A DNA stretch of 64,000 nucleotides from CADEDH01 sp965263455. GTDB taxonomy: Bacteria > Actinomycetota > Acidimicrobiia > Acidimicrobiales > SZUA-35. The stretch covers positions 744,001 through 808,000 of the forward strand of contig CBDHHN010000004.1 in NCBI GenBank assembly GCA_965263455.1, written 5' to 3'. The notes below the pieces were generated by a model. It searched no databases. It was not told the DNA's origin and saw nothing but the letters and a program-made list of their open reading frames with translations. The stretch's first letter is position 1, and each line of letters starts with the position of its first letter. The position numbers and the translations under genes were made by a program. Of the stretch, positions 40,606 to 49,680 are shown one piece after another.

Positions 40606-43416
40606 GTGGAGGCTCCGCCCGTGGGCAGGGACAGCGGACCGACGATCGACGGGGCACCCTCCGACGCCAACGGCGACGGGCGGCGGATCATCGCCCTGCT
40701 GACCACCGACATCGAGGGCAGCACCAGCCGGTGGGAGCGCTTCCCCGAGTCGATGCTCGAGGTGCTGATGACCCATGACGCCCTCCTCCTGGCGGCCATC
40801 GAAGAACACGGGGGGCGGATGGTGAGCCACACCGGCGACGGCCTCAACGCCGCCTTCGACGACCCGGCCGCCGCCGTCGAGGCCGCCGCCACCATCCAAC
40901 GCCGGATGACGGCGACCGACTGGGGCGCGGTCGACGGACTCCGGGTCCGGGCCGCGGTGCACGTGGGGCCGGTGGTCGAGCGCAACGGCGACCTCCACGG
41001 CTGGGCCTTCAACGTCGTGGCCCGGTTGAACAGCATCGGCCACGGCGGCCAGACGCTGCTGTCGGCCGACGCCGTCGACGCCGTGGGATCGGCCCTGCCC
41101 GGCGGCCTCGGCCTGGCCTCGCTCGGCCGCTACCGCCTGCGCGACGTCGCCACCGCCACCGAGGTGTTCCAGCTGACTGGGCCGGGCCTGGACCGGACCT
41201 TCCCCCCGTTGCGGAGCGGGCGCCGCATCCACGCCGTGGCCCGGCCCACCACACCGCTCATCGGGCGGGCGGCCGACGTGGCCGCCGCCCGGGCCGGACT
41301 CGACGCATCCCGCCTGGTCGCCCTGGTCGGCCCGCGCGGGGTCGGGACCAGCCGCCTGGCGGCCGAGGTCGCCACCGACGGCACGGTGACGAGGGCTTTC
41401 GCCCACGGCGCCATCCGCCTCGATCTGGCCCCGGTGACGCCCGGTCAGGCCGTGCCCACCCTGGCGACGGCCCTGGGGGTGACGATCCGGGCCGACCGGG
41501 GACCCCTCCGATCCGTCGTCGACTGGCTGAGCGGCCAGAGCCTGTTGCTGCTGGTCGAGCACGGCGAGCGCCATCTGGACGAGCTGACGCCCCTGGCCGA
41601 GGCGGTGCTGGCCGAGGCGCCCGACGTCTCGGTCCTGTGGACCGGCTCCCGTCCCCTGGGACTGGCCGGGGAGGCCATCCATCGCGTCGGACCCCTGGCC
41701 CCGGGCGACGCCGAGGCCCTGTTCCGGGACCGGGCGGCGGCCGCCGGGGCTCCGGCCCACGACCTCGACCTGTTCCCCACGGCGAGGGTCCGGGAGCTGT
41801 GCGAGCGGCTCGAGGGACTCCCGCTGTCGGTCGAGGCGACGGCGGCCGGGGCCGCCGTCCACTCGATGGCGGAGCTGTGGGAGCTGGTCTCGCGGCCCGG
41901 GTCAACGGCCACTGGCGACACCGCGGCCCTGGCCGAGGCGGTGGCGGTCGCCGTCGACGCCCTGCCCGACGCCCTCCGGTCGATGCTGGTGGCGGCCACC
42001 GCCTTCGCCGGTCGCTTCGATCGAACGGCCTTCGCCGCCGTGTGCGCCCCAGGGGTCGGCGACGAGGCGGTGGCGGCCGCCCTGGCCGAGCTGGCCAACC
42101 GCTCCTTGATCGATCTGGCCGAGGCGCCGGAGGGCACCCGCTTCCGGCTGCTGAACATGGTGGCCGAGCAGACCCGGCGGATGGGCTCGACCCACGAGCT
42201 GGATGGGGCCGGGGACCGGCTCCGCCGCTACGTGCTCGATCTGGTGACGAACGCGGCCGGCGCCCTTCGGGGCCGGGCCGAGATCGAGGCCCACCATCGG
42301 CTGGCCCACCAGTTCGACAGCATCCGGCGCGTCTTCGACCGGGCGGTCGAGAGCGACGACCTGGCCACCGCCGCCGCCATCTGCACCGAACTGTGGGACT
42401 ACGGCTTCATGCGCCTCCGGGCCGACTACTTCCAGTGGTCGGAGCGGGTGCTGGACCGCTTCGACGGCGAGGGACGCATGTCGGCCGAGCGGGAGGCGCT
42501 GTTGGCGCCGGTGTTGGGGGTGGCGGCCCTGGGCGCCTGGATCGGCGACGACCTGGAGGCCGTGCACCCACGCGCCACCCGGGCCCTGGCCCTGGAGGCC
42601 GAGCTCGGACTCGACTTCGACCTGCCGGCCCGCCTGGCCCTGATCAACGCCGCCGTCTACTCGGGCGCCGACGCCGCCCCGCCCCAGATCTACCTCGAGC
42701 AGGAGCGCTACCAGAAGGACCGGCCCGAGCTCTACTTCCACGTCAACGTGGAGGTCCAGAACTGCGTCATGGCCACCTGGCTCGGGGCCGACGACGCCGC
42801 GCTCCGGCGGGGGGTGGAGGCCCTGCGCCTGGCCCAGCGGTCGGAGAACCCGTCGTCCCTGGCCTTCGCCCTGTGGGGTCTGGCCACCGCCCTCGGCCCC
42901 GACGATCCGCTCCAGGCCGAGTCGCTGCTGGGGCGGGCCCTGGAACAGGCCCGGGAGGTGGGCAACGGTTGGTTGACCGCGCTCACCCAACTCTCGCTGG
43001 CCGGGCTCCGACGCCGGACCGGGACGGGCCTCGACGCCGCCCCGCTCCTCGTCGACCTGCTGGATCTGTTGACCCGGGCCGGGCACCGGTCGCACCTGTG
43101 GGCCACCCTGCGGTTGTGCGGGCTGGTGCTGGGCGATCTCGGAAACGACGGGCTCGGGGTGCAGATCCGGCACTGGGTCGACGAGGCCAAGCTGGCCATG
43201 CCGGCCCACCCGGCCGACCAGGTCGAACTCGATGACCACCATCGACGCATCGTCGAAGCCCGGGGCGAGGCCTGGGTCGAGCGGACCAAGCTGCTGGCCT
43301 CAGCCTGGACCACCGACGCCGTGGTCGAACTGGTGCGGCGGGAACTGACGACGGCCCTGGCCGGGGCCGAGCCGCCGGCCCGGGCCGGGCCGGCGGCCGA
43401 CGCCGGGCGGGACTAG
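40606..43416 (+). CDS. Class III nucleotide cyclase fused to a degenerate NB-ARC-type ATPase and helical repeats
   Basis: A 936-residue multidomain signalling protein. Residues 28-190 form a cyclase homology domain with metal Asp35 in TTDIEGST, Asp78 in HTGDGL, and the transition-state-type Asn136/Arg140 in FNVVARL. Residues about 215-500 are an STAND-type ATPase whose P-loop reads GPRGVGTSR (242-250): the Walker A Lys is Thr. The rest is helical, TPR-like. The family resembles mycobacterial cyclase/ATPase regulators but lacks the usual C-terminal LuxR helix-turn-helix. GTG 40606 has AGAGG upstream; GTG 40621 is an alternative. Its stop shares CTAG with the convergent gene. Confidence 0.85.
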   Translation: MEAPPVGRDSGPTIDGAPSDANGDGRRIIALLTTDIEGSTSRWERFPESMLEVLMTHDALLLAAIEEHGGRMVSHTGDGLNAAFDDPAAAVEAAATIQRRMTATDWGAVDGLRVRAAVHVGPVVERNGDLHGWAFNVVARLNSIGHGGQTLLSADAVDAVGSALPGGLGLASLGRYRLRDVATATEVFQLTGPGLDRTFPPLRSGRRIHAVARPTTPLIGRAADVAAARAGLDASRLVALVGPRGVGTSRLAAEVATDGTVTRAFAHGAIRLDLAPVTPGQAVPTLATALGVTIRADRGPLRSVVDWLSGQSLLLLVEHGERHLDELTPLAEAVLAEAPDVSVLWTGSRPLGLAGEAIHRVGPLAPGDAEALFRDRAAAAGAPAHDLDLFPTARVRELCERLEGLPLSVEATAAGAAVHSMAELWELVSRPGSTATGDTAALAEAVAVAVDALPDALRSMLVAATAFAGRFDRTAFAAVCAPGVGDEAVAAALAELANRSLIDLAEAPEGTRFRLLNMVAEQTRRMGSTHELDGAGDRLRRYVLDLVTNAAGALRGRAEIEAHHRLAHQFDSIRRVFDRAVESDDLATAAAICTELWDYGFMRLRADYFQWSERVLDRFDGEGRMSAEREALLAPVLGVAALGAWIGDDLEAVHPRATRALALEAELGLDFDLPARLALINAAVYSGADAAPPQIYLEQERYQKDRPELYFHVNVEVQNCVMATWLGADDAALRRGVEALRLAQRSENPSSLAFALWGLATALGPDDPLQAESLLGRALEQAREVGNGWLTALTQLSLAGLRRRTGTGLDAAPLLVDLLDLLTRAGHRSHLWATLRLCGLVLGDLGNDGLGVQIRHWVDEAKLAMPAHPADQVELDDHHRRIVEARGEAWVERTKLLASAWTTDAVVELVRRELTTALAGAEPPARAGPAADAGRD

Positions 43417-46355
43417 CGGTCGGCCTCGAGGAGCCGGCGGACCAGGGCGTCGATCTCGGCGTCGGACAGGTCCCCCAACGAGACCGGGCGGTCGTCGATG
43501 TAGAGCCGGGCCTGCTGGACCCCCTCCAGCCGGTCGACCCCGTCGCGCATGCGGCGCAGCGTCTCGCCCAGGCTGGGGGCCAGGTCGGACGACACCTCGA
43601 TCTCATAGGTGTTGGTGGGAGCGGGCCCGGACGGGACCGGGGTCGGGGTCGTCGGAGCGGCCGCGGCCGCAACCGGGGCCTCGTCGGCCGGACCCCGGGT
43701 CAGGCGAGCCCGGTCCACGGGTCCGTCGTCAGCCGGGTCGGCGGGCAGGTCGCCGGACGGGGCCCCGGGTTCGTGGTCGAACAGGACGACGTCGCCGGCC
43801 GGCGACGTCGGGGCGCCCCCGGTGCGGACCAGGCCCACCCGGACCTCGTCGACCTCGGCCAGCCTGTCCGGAAGGTCGCCCACCCCACCCTGGAGTTCGA
43901 TGCTGAGCCGGACCGCGACCGGCATCCGCAGCCGGACCGCCTCCAGGCCGCCACGGCGGTAGGGCGGCACCTCCCGATACTCCCGTTCCCACCAGCGGAG
44001 CCAGGCCTCCCCCACCAGTCGCACCACGCGCCGGGCCATGAAGGCGTAGGCCCGGTTCCGGCGCCAGCGTCGCCCGTGGCCGCAGAACCAGGCGAAGGCC
44101 CGCTCGGGCCATCCGGCCGGTGGCAGGCCCAGGATGCGGGCGATGTCCTCGCTGAGGGCGGTGTGCATCATGGCCCGGGGCAACCGCCGGGTGGGTCCGG
44201 GGAACCACTCGTCGACCAGGGCCAGCAGACCGTCCATCAATCGCCGCCCGGCCGTGGTCGGGGCCAGTTGGCGGTAGAGCATGGTGGCGGCGGCGTACTG
44301 CGCCTCCTCCAGGGTCAGGGGCCGCTCGGGATCGGCCGGGCTGGTGAGTAGTTCGGGATCGACGCCCAGCATGGAGCCGACGACGAGCCAGGTGTGGAGA
44401 TAGGCCCGGGCGTCCTCGGGATCGAGGGGGACGGCGAAGCGGTCCATGACGTGGATGGTGGCCACGGCCCAGTCCAGGGTCCCGGCCAGCAGGTCCTCCT
44501 GGTTGATGGGGCGACCCCAGGCCGGGTTCCACACCCGCCCGTCTGCGTCCGGGGGCCGATGGGTGATGTGGACGCTGTCGGCCTCGATGGTGTGGCGGAC
44601 GGCGGCGTGGAACAGCCGAACCCCGCTGATCGACGCGTACCCGTCCGACCCCGGTTCCCAGAAGGGCGTGGTGAAGACGTCCTCCACGAACCGGGTCGAT
44701 TCCCAGAACCGGCGGATGGTGTCGCCGGTGTCCCGGTCGGTGGTCGGGTTCAGGGTCGACAGCAGCCCCAGGACCTGGCAGCCGTGGCTGGCGGCGTAGC
44801 TGAGGGGCATGGCCCCGTAGAACAGGCCGAGGTGGGCGGCCGACCGGAACCCGGCATAGAACCGCTGGGCCCGTTCGATCTGCTCCCGGTCGGCCCAGGG
44901 TGGCAACTCCGGCCCCGACGCCAGGAAGGTGGCGAGCCCACCCGAGCCCTCGGCTCTGCTGGTGACGGCGGCGGCCATGACGTCGGTGTAGAAGGCCTGC
45001 TCCCGAGGTCGGTCGGAGGTGGCGTAGAAGTCCTCGACCACCTGATCGGCCGGTTGGTCGCAGCGGCCGCGGGCGGCGTCGAGGGAGGCTCGGAACCGGG
45101 CGTCGACCTCGGTCCCCCAGGGCCGGGGGACGTCGGTGGTGACGTCGGTGAACAGCAGGTTGGCCTCGGGCGTCCCCGTCCGGGGTCGGCCGGCCGCCTC
45201 GACCTGGTCCTCCAGGGAGGCCAGTTCGGCCGGTGAGAAGGGATTGATGCCGACCAGTCCGGCCCGCTGGCGGGCCCGGAACAGGTTGGCGATGTAGGCC
45301 ATGCGGTTGTCGATGTCGGTCCAGTACTCGGCGCCGTCCCACCCGGGGGACGCCCGGTCCAGCCGCTCGAACTCCTGGGCCACGTCGGGATCGAGGGTGG
45401 CCAGCGGTGGGGGGAACAGCCGGCCGCCGGCGGTGGCATGGGGCGGTACGGGCTCACCCACCGGCAGACGCTCGTCGGCCATCTGGACCACGTAGACGCG
45501 GCGGGTGAGGACGTTGTTCCACCCCCGCTCCACGGCCTCGACGAGGCCGTCGGTGAAGGGCAGCCGGGCGACCAGGCCCGTGACCGGGCGGATGTAGGAG
45601 GTGGCGGCCAGATCGAGCCAGCCCTGCAACCGCCGCTGCTCGTGATCGCCGATGCGGAGGTTGCCGAGCAGGACGAGCTGGGCCCTCCGGTCCCGGTCGT
45701 CGGTCTGGAGGGCCTCCAGGTAGGCGGCGAAACCGTCGCGCAGTTGTTCCCGGCGGCCCTGGGGCCAGACCCGGCCGGGGGGAAGGGGCAGCGTCATCAC
45801 CCGCTGGCCGAAGGACTCGAAATCGAGCCAGGCGTCGAGACGGCCGGGATCGTGTTCGAAGGTCTCGATGAAGTCGACCCAGGCCAGGCCCACCTCGTAG
45901 AAGACCCCCCGGTTCCCGGCGGCCAGACTCCGGTTGACCAGCCCCTTGCTGTAGGGCAGGTCCCGCTCGGCGCTCTCCCGCAGCCAGGTCCGGACGGCGT
46001 CGGGCAGGGGCAGCAGGGCGGCCAACTTCTTGAACCCGGTGTAGCGGCCGGCCCTGATCGTCTCGCCCACCGTGAACGACGGCCATACCGCCAGGGTGCA
46101 CCAGTTGGCGTCGTCGGGGCCGAGCAGCCGGGCCATGGCGTTCGACAGGTCGACGTAGGCCTCGGTAACCAGATGGTTGCGGAGCACGTCGGACACCGGG
46201 CCGAACACCACCGCCTCGACCCGGGCCCGGCTCACATCGTCGGACTGGAGCACCCGGGCCAGGTCGGGGTCCATCGTCACCAAAGGCTCGTCCACCACGT
46301 CGCTCCCTCCGCTCGCGGTCGCCGCCGGGCCCTTCCGCCGGGCGCCGTCGGACAT
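43413..46355 (-). CDS. Large DUF2236 (MpaB/rubber-oxygenase-like) fusion protein
   Basis: The 980-residue protein joins at least three parts. Residues 40-300 hold a domain with NHLVTEAYVDLSNAMARLLG and ANWCTLAVWPSFTVGETIR, known to me from uncharacterised actinobacterial proteins. Residues about 495-760 match DUF2236, the heme oxygenase fold of latex-clearing protein Lcp: HAAVR at 583-587, RPINQEDLL at 615-623 and LHTWLVVGSMLG at 653-664. A low-complexity Pro/Ala linker then leads to a small C-terminal helical domain. No signal peptide is seen. It may be an oxygenase of unknown substrate; heme binding is inferred. Confidence 0.7.
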   Translation of the reverse strand: MSDGARRKGPAATASGGSDVVDEPLVTMDPDLARVLQSDDVSRARVEAVVFGPVSDVLRNHLVTEAYVDLSNAMARLLGPDDANWCTLAVWPSFTVGETIRAGRYTGFKKLAALLPLPDAVRTWLRESAERDLPYSKGLVNRSLAAGNRGVFYEVGLAWVDFIETFEHDPGRLDAWLDFESFGQRVMTLPLPPGRVWPQGRREQLRDGFAAYLEALQTDDRDRRAQLVLLGNLRIGDHEQRRLQGWLDLAATSYIRPVTGLVARLPFTDGLVEAVERGWNNVLTRRVYVVQMADERLPVGEPVPPHATAGGRLFPPPLATLDPDVAQEFERLDRASPGWDGAEYWTDIDNRMAYIANLFRARQRAGLVGINPFSPAELASLEDQVEAAGRPRTGTPEANLLFTDVTTDVPRPWGTEVDARFRASLDAARGRCDQPADQVVEDFYATSDRPREQAFYTDVMAAAVTSRAEGSGGLATFLASGPELPPWADREQIERAQRFYAGFRSAAHLGLFYGAMPLSYAASHGCQVLGLLSTLNPTTDRDTGDTIRRFWESTRFVEDVFTTPFWEPGSDGYASISGVRLFHAAVRHTIEADSVHITHRPPDADGRVWNPAWGRPINQEDLLAGTLDWAVATIHVMDRFAVPLDPEDARAYLHTWLVVGSMLGVDPELLTSPADPERPLTLEEAQYAAATMLYRQLAPTTAGRRLMDGLLALVDEWFPGPTRRLPRAMMHTALSEDIARILGLPPAGWPERAFAWFCGHGRRWRRNRAYAFMARRVVRLVGEAWLRWWEREYREVPPYRRGGLEAVRLRMPVAVRLSIELQGGVGDLPDRLAEVDEVRVGLVRTGGAPTSPAGDVVLFDHEPGAPSGDLPADPADDGPVDRARLTRGPADEAPVAAAAAPTTPTPVPSGPAPTNTYEIEVSSDLAPSLGETLRRMRDGVDRLEGVQQARLYIDDRPVSLGDLSDAEIDALVRRLLEADR

Positions 46356-46425
46356 GATCGCACGCCGCAGCAGCCGCCGGATGGCAGCGGTGATCGGGGC
46401 GGGAGGGAGCCGGGGTCGACCCGGG

Positions 46426-47211
46426 TCAGCTGTTGAGCATCGAGATGCCGCCGTCGACGGGGACCGTGACCCCGTTGATGTAGGCCCCGGCCCGGCTGGC
46501 GAGCCAGATGACGGTCCCGGCCACGTCCTCCGGCGAACCGATGCGGCCCCGGGGGTTGGCCTTCTCGATGACCTTCCGGGAGTCGGGGTCGGCCAGGCGG
46601 TAGGCCATCATCTTCGACATGAACGGCCCGGGGGCGATGCAGTTGACCGTGATGTTCCGGTCGACCAGGAACTTGGCCATGTGTCGGGCCAGCATGTGGA
46701 TCCCGGCCTTGGACGCCGAGTACGAGAAGTTGTCGCCGATGGGGACCCGGATCCCGTCGATGGAGCCGGTCATGATGACCCGGCCGGGGTCGTCGGGGGT
46801 GGCGGCGGCCGTGAGCGGGTCGAGCAGGGCCTGGGTCAACAGGTAGGGGGCCTTGACGTTGATGTCGAGGACCTTGTCGAAGCCGAGTTCGGGGAACTCC
46901 CCCATCGGCGCCCCCCAGGCGGCGCCGGCGTTGTTGCACAGGATGTGGAGCTTGTCCTCCCGCTGGGCGAAGGACTCGACGAAGGCGGCCGTGCCCTCGG
47001 CCGTCGAGAGGTCGGCGGGGACCGAGATGCACTCGCCGAACTCGCTGAGCCGCTCGGCGGTGGCGTCGCAGGCCTCGGCCTTGCGAGCGGTGATGTAGGT
47101 GCGGACGCCATTGGTCACCAGGCCCTCGGCGATCATCTCGCCGATGCCGCGGGAGCCGCCGGTGACGATGGCCACCTTGCCGGACACGTCGAACAGACTG
47201 GTCAGATCCAT
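46426..47211 (-). CDS. Short-chain dehydrogenase/reductase
   Basis: A 261-residue classical SDR with TGGSRGIGE at 17-25, CNNAGAAWG, the Ser of TGSIDG, the YSASK catalytic pair and a PGPF segment. It would oxidise or reduce an alcohol/ketone with NAD(P). The closest type appears to be 3-oxoacyl-ACP/gluconate-like reductases, but the substrate is not set. The ATG at 47211 is supported by a TAACGT box 8 nt upstream; the frame is open far beyond. Nearby lipid genes suggest, without proving, a CoA-linked role. Confidence 0.9.
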   Translation of the reverse strand: MDLTSLFDVSGKVAIVTGGSRGIGEMIAEGLVTNGVRTYITARKAEACDATAERLSEFGECISVPADLSTAEGTAAFVESFAQREDKLHILCNNAGAAWGAPMGEFPELGFDKVLDINVKAPYLLTQALLDPLTAAATPDDPGRVIMTGSIDGIRVPIGDNFSYSASKAGIHMLARHMAKFLVDRNITVNCIAPGPFMSKMMAYRLADPDSRKVIEKANPRGRIGSPEDVAGTVIWLASRAGAYINGVTVPVDGGISMLNS

Positions 47212-47219
47212 GGCGGGCG

Positions 47220-47225
47220 ACGTTA
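47220..47225 (-). promoter_or_regulatory. Putative -10 box of the SDR gene
   Basis: TAACGT ends 8 nt before the ATG at 47211. Confidence 0.4.
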
Positions 47226-47267
47226 GCTCCCCGTAGGGCCTCGGGGCCACGGCCGGGCCGGGGCCGG

Positions 47268-48611
47268 CTACTCCAGGGTGGAGTCGACGACCGTCGGTGG
47301 GGCGGCCCCGAGAAAGAAGATCCCGGGCAGACCGGCCGTTTCGAACCCGGCGCTGGGGTTGCGCCGAAGGGTGGACCCGGAGATGGTGGCGGTGCCGGTG
47401 CGGTCGTTGCTGACGAAGAACACGGCACCACCGCCCTCGTTGGCCGTGTTGTCCTCGATGCGGGTGTTTCGCAGGTCGAGGGTGAAGCGGTTGCCGTCGA
47501 GGTAGATGGCACCACCGCTGCCCCCACCGGGGGTTCCGGCCCGGGCCGGGTTGGCGCCGCTGCCCACCGCCCGGTTGTGGCTGAACACGCTGTCGATGAT
47601 CTGCCAGGAGACGCCGATGCTGGAGACGGCGCCGCCGTTGGCGCAACGCCCACCGAGGCCGGGGGCTCCCCCGAACACCGAGTCGGTGACCACGACGGGC
47701 AGCCCGTCGAACTGGCTGAGGACCCGGATGGCGGCACCGCCCACGTCGGGTCCGGTGTCGTCGCACCGGTTGCCGATGAAGGTCGAGTTGGCCACCCGGA
47801 GTCGACCGCCCCGGACGAAGATGGCGCCGCCTCCTCCCCCGTCGATGGTCTCGCCGGTGGCGTTGCCGTCGGCGAAGGTGAGGTTCTGGACCGTCAACCG
47901 GGGGTGGTCCTGATTGTGGCAGTGCGACGTGGTCCAGCCCTGGGCCGGGTCGCACGTGTTCTGGTAGAGGATGCGCCGTTGCCCGCCCCCGCTCAAGGTC
48001 ACCAGGCCGCCGCCGTCGAGCACGATCTCGGGACCGTTGGCGTTGACCACCCTGGCCGTCTCGGGCAGCACGATCTCGACGGGCCGAGGTCCGCAGTCGA
48101 AGGTGATGATGCCCCCGGCGGCCACCGCCTCGACCACGGCCCGGCCGGTACAGCTGGCCGGGGTGCCGGTGCCGATCACCCGGTCGGGACGGCCGGTGTC
48201 GACCGGCGAGACGCCGGGAGGTGGGCCGGCCGGGGCCGGATCGACGACGGTGGCCTCATCGGCGGCCCGATCGCCGGGGTCGGCGACCGGATCGCCGGGG
48301 TCGGCGGCCGGGCCCTCCTCCTCCACCTCGGTATCGGTCGGGGTCGACGACGCCGAGGACGACGCCGAGGACGACGCTGAGGACGACGTCGACGGCAAGG
48401 AGGCGATCGATCCCGGGGTCGACGCCGGGTCCGATCCCGGGGTCGACGTCGTCGACCCGGTGGGCGCCACGGCCTCGGTCGGGGAACCGGGATCGAGGGC
48501 GCGCCCGGCCGAGGCCACATCGTCGCCTCCGGCCCCGCAGGCCGCCGCCACCAGGGCCGCCCCCGCCAGGACCGCCGGGACCGTCCATCGCCCGTGCCGC
48601 CGCCGAGTCAT
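47268..48611 (-). CDS. Secreted lipoprotein with right-handed beta-helix
   Basis: The 447-residue protein has a signal peptide with lipobox VAAAC (Cys25), a Ser/Thr/Pro and acidic linker of roughly 120 residues, then a repetitive region of Gly, Asn and short beta-strand turns (LTVQNLTFADGNATG, RVANSTFIGNRC, IDSVFSHNRAVGSG, RNTRIEDNTANEGGGAVFF) typical of right-handed parallel beta-helices with polymorphic-outer-membrane-like repeats. It may be a surface adhesin or polysaccharide-binding protein. The ATG has a TACGGT box 8 nt upstream. Confidence 0.78.
   Translation of the reverse strand: MTRRRHGRWTVPAVLAGAALVAAACGAGGDDVASAGRALDPGSPTEAVAPTGSTTSTPGSDPASTPGSIASLPSTSSSASSSASSSASSTPTDTEVEEEGPAADPGDPVADPGDRAADEATVVDPAPAGPPPGVSPVDTGRPDRVIGTGTPASCTGRAVVEAVAAGGIITFDCGPRPVEIVLPETARVVNANGPEIVLDGGGLVTLSGGGQRRILYQNTCDPAQGWTTSHCHNQDHPRLTVQNLTFADGNATGETIDGGGGGAIFVRGGRLRVANSTFIGNRCDDTGPDVGGAAIRVLSQFDGLPVVVTDSVFGGAPGLGGRCANGGAVSSIGVSWQIIDSVFSHNRAVGSGANPARAGTPGGGSGGAIYLDGNRFTLDLRNTRIEDNTANEGGGAVFFVSNDRTGTATISGSTLRRNPSAGFETAGLPGIFFLGAAPPTVVDSTLE
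48350..48392. repeat. 12-bp imperfect repeat in the lipoprotein linker
   Basis: About three and a half copies of a 12-nt unit (GACGACGCCGAG-like) encode Ser-Ser-Ser-Ala repeats on the minus strand in the linker of the beta-helix lipoprotein. Confidence 0.6.
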
Positions 48612-48619
48612 CGGTTGGC

Positions 48620-48625
48620 ACCGTA
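48620..48625 (-). promoter_or_regulatory. Putative -10 box of the beta-helix lipoprotein gene
   Basis: TACGGT ends 8 nt before the ATG at 48611. Confidence 0.4.
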
Positions 48626-48688
48626 CCGCCCGACCGGCCGTCCGGGGCCGCGGCCGGCGCGCCGCTCGCGAGCCCGGATCGGGCCCGG

Positions 48689-49537
48689 CTACAGCCCGTC
48701 GCTCAGCGGGTGGAGGTCGGGGAAGTCGGGATCGCGCTTGTCCATCTGGGCCTGGAAGGCCTCGGCCATGTCGTCGGTGTCGAACATGGCGGCGTTCCAG
48801 TTGGCGATGAACTCCAGCCCGTCGGCCACCGAGTGGTCGCGGGTGTAGTGCATCGTCTGCTTGGTGCCCCAGACGGCCATGGGGCTCTTGTTGGTGATCT
48901 CGGTGGCGATGGACAGCACGCCGTCGAGCATGGCGTCGTAGTCGGGGTAGACCTCGTTCACGAAGCCGTGGGCCTTGGCCTCCTCGGCCGACCACCGGCG
49001 GCCGGTGTAGGCCAGCTCCCGGACGACGCCCTCGGCCACCAGCTTGGGCATGCGTTGCAGGGTGCCGACATCGGCCGTCATCCCGATGTTGATCTCCTGG
49101 ATGGAGAAGAAGGCGTCGGCGGTGGCGTAGCGCATGTCGGCGGCCGACACCATGTCGATGCCGCCCCCGATGCAGGCCCCCTGGATGGCACACAGGACCG
49201 GGAACCGGGCCCGCTCCAGGGCGGTGAAGGTGTCCTGGAGCTTGAGGGCGGTGGAGCGGAAGCGCTCCCCCCGACGGGACCGGTGCTGGTGTCCGTCGGA
49301 TGCACCGACGGTGGGGTCGTTGCCGAACACGGCCAGGTCCATGCCGGAGCAGAAGTGGCGGCCCTCGCCGGTGAGGACCATGGCCCGCACCTTCCCCGAG
49401 GCCGACATCTCGTCGACGATGGCGGGCAGCTCCCGCCAGAAGGCCGGGATCATGGAGTTGCCCTTCTCGGGTCGGTTCATGTGGACTCGGCCGATCTTGT
49501 CGACGATCTCGACCTCGAAGGCCTCGTAGCTGGTCAT
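48689..49537 (-). CDS. Delta(3,5)-delta(2,4)-dienoyl-CoA isomerase-like crotonase
   Basis: The 282-residue crotonase has the oxyanion segments FCSGMDL at 62-68 and GACIGGGIDMV at 120-130. Three acidic residues fall exactly where mammalian dienoyl-CoA isomerase has Asp176, Glu196 and Asp204: here Asp128, Glu148 and Asp156, with the same 20- and 8-residue spacing and the diagnostic TADVGTLQRMPK. It should shift double bonds of 3,5-dienoyl-CoA during oxidation of unsaturated fatty acids rather than hydrate enoyl-CoA. The ATG at 49537 has GGAGG upstream. Confidence 0.9.
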   Translation of the reverse strand: MTSYEAFEVEIVDKIGRVHMNRPEKGNSMIPAFWRELPAIVDEMSASGKVRAMVLTGEGRHFCSGMDLAVFGNDPTVGASDGHQHRSRRGERFRSTALKLQDTFTALERARFPVLCAIQGACIGGGIDMVSAADMRYATADAFFSIQEINIGMTADVGTLQRMPKLVAEGVVRELAYTGRRWSAEEAKAHGFVNEVYPDYDAMLDGVLSIATEITNKSPMAVWGTKQTMHYTRDHSVADGLEFIANWNAAMFDTDDMAEAFQAQMDKRDPDFPDLHPLSDGL

Positions 49538-49680
49538 CGGTGTGCCTCCGTCGGGCTGGGGGGGGTTCGCCGGGTTGGCGGGTGTTGGAGCAGATGGTGG
49601 TGGCAGCGGGCGGAAAAAGCCAACGGCCGGCAGTCCCCGGGGGACCACCGGCCGTCGACCGTGGAGAGAACCCGTTGGGA

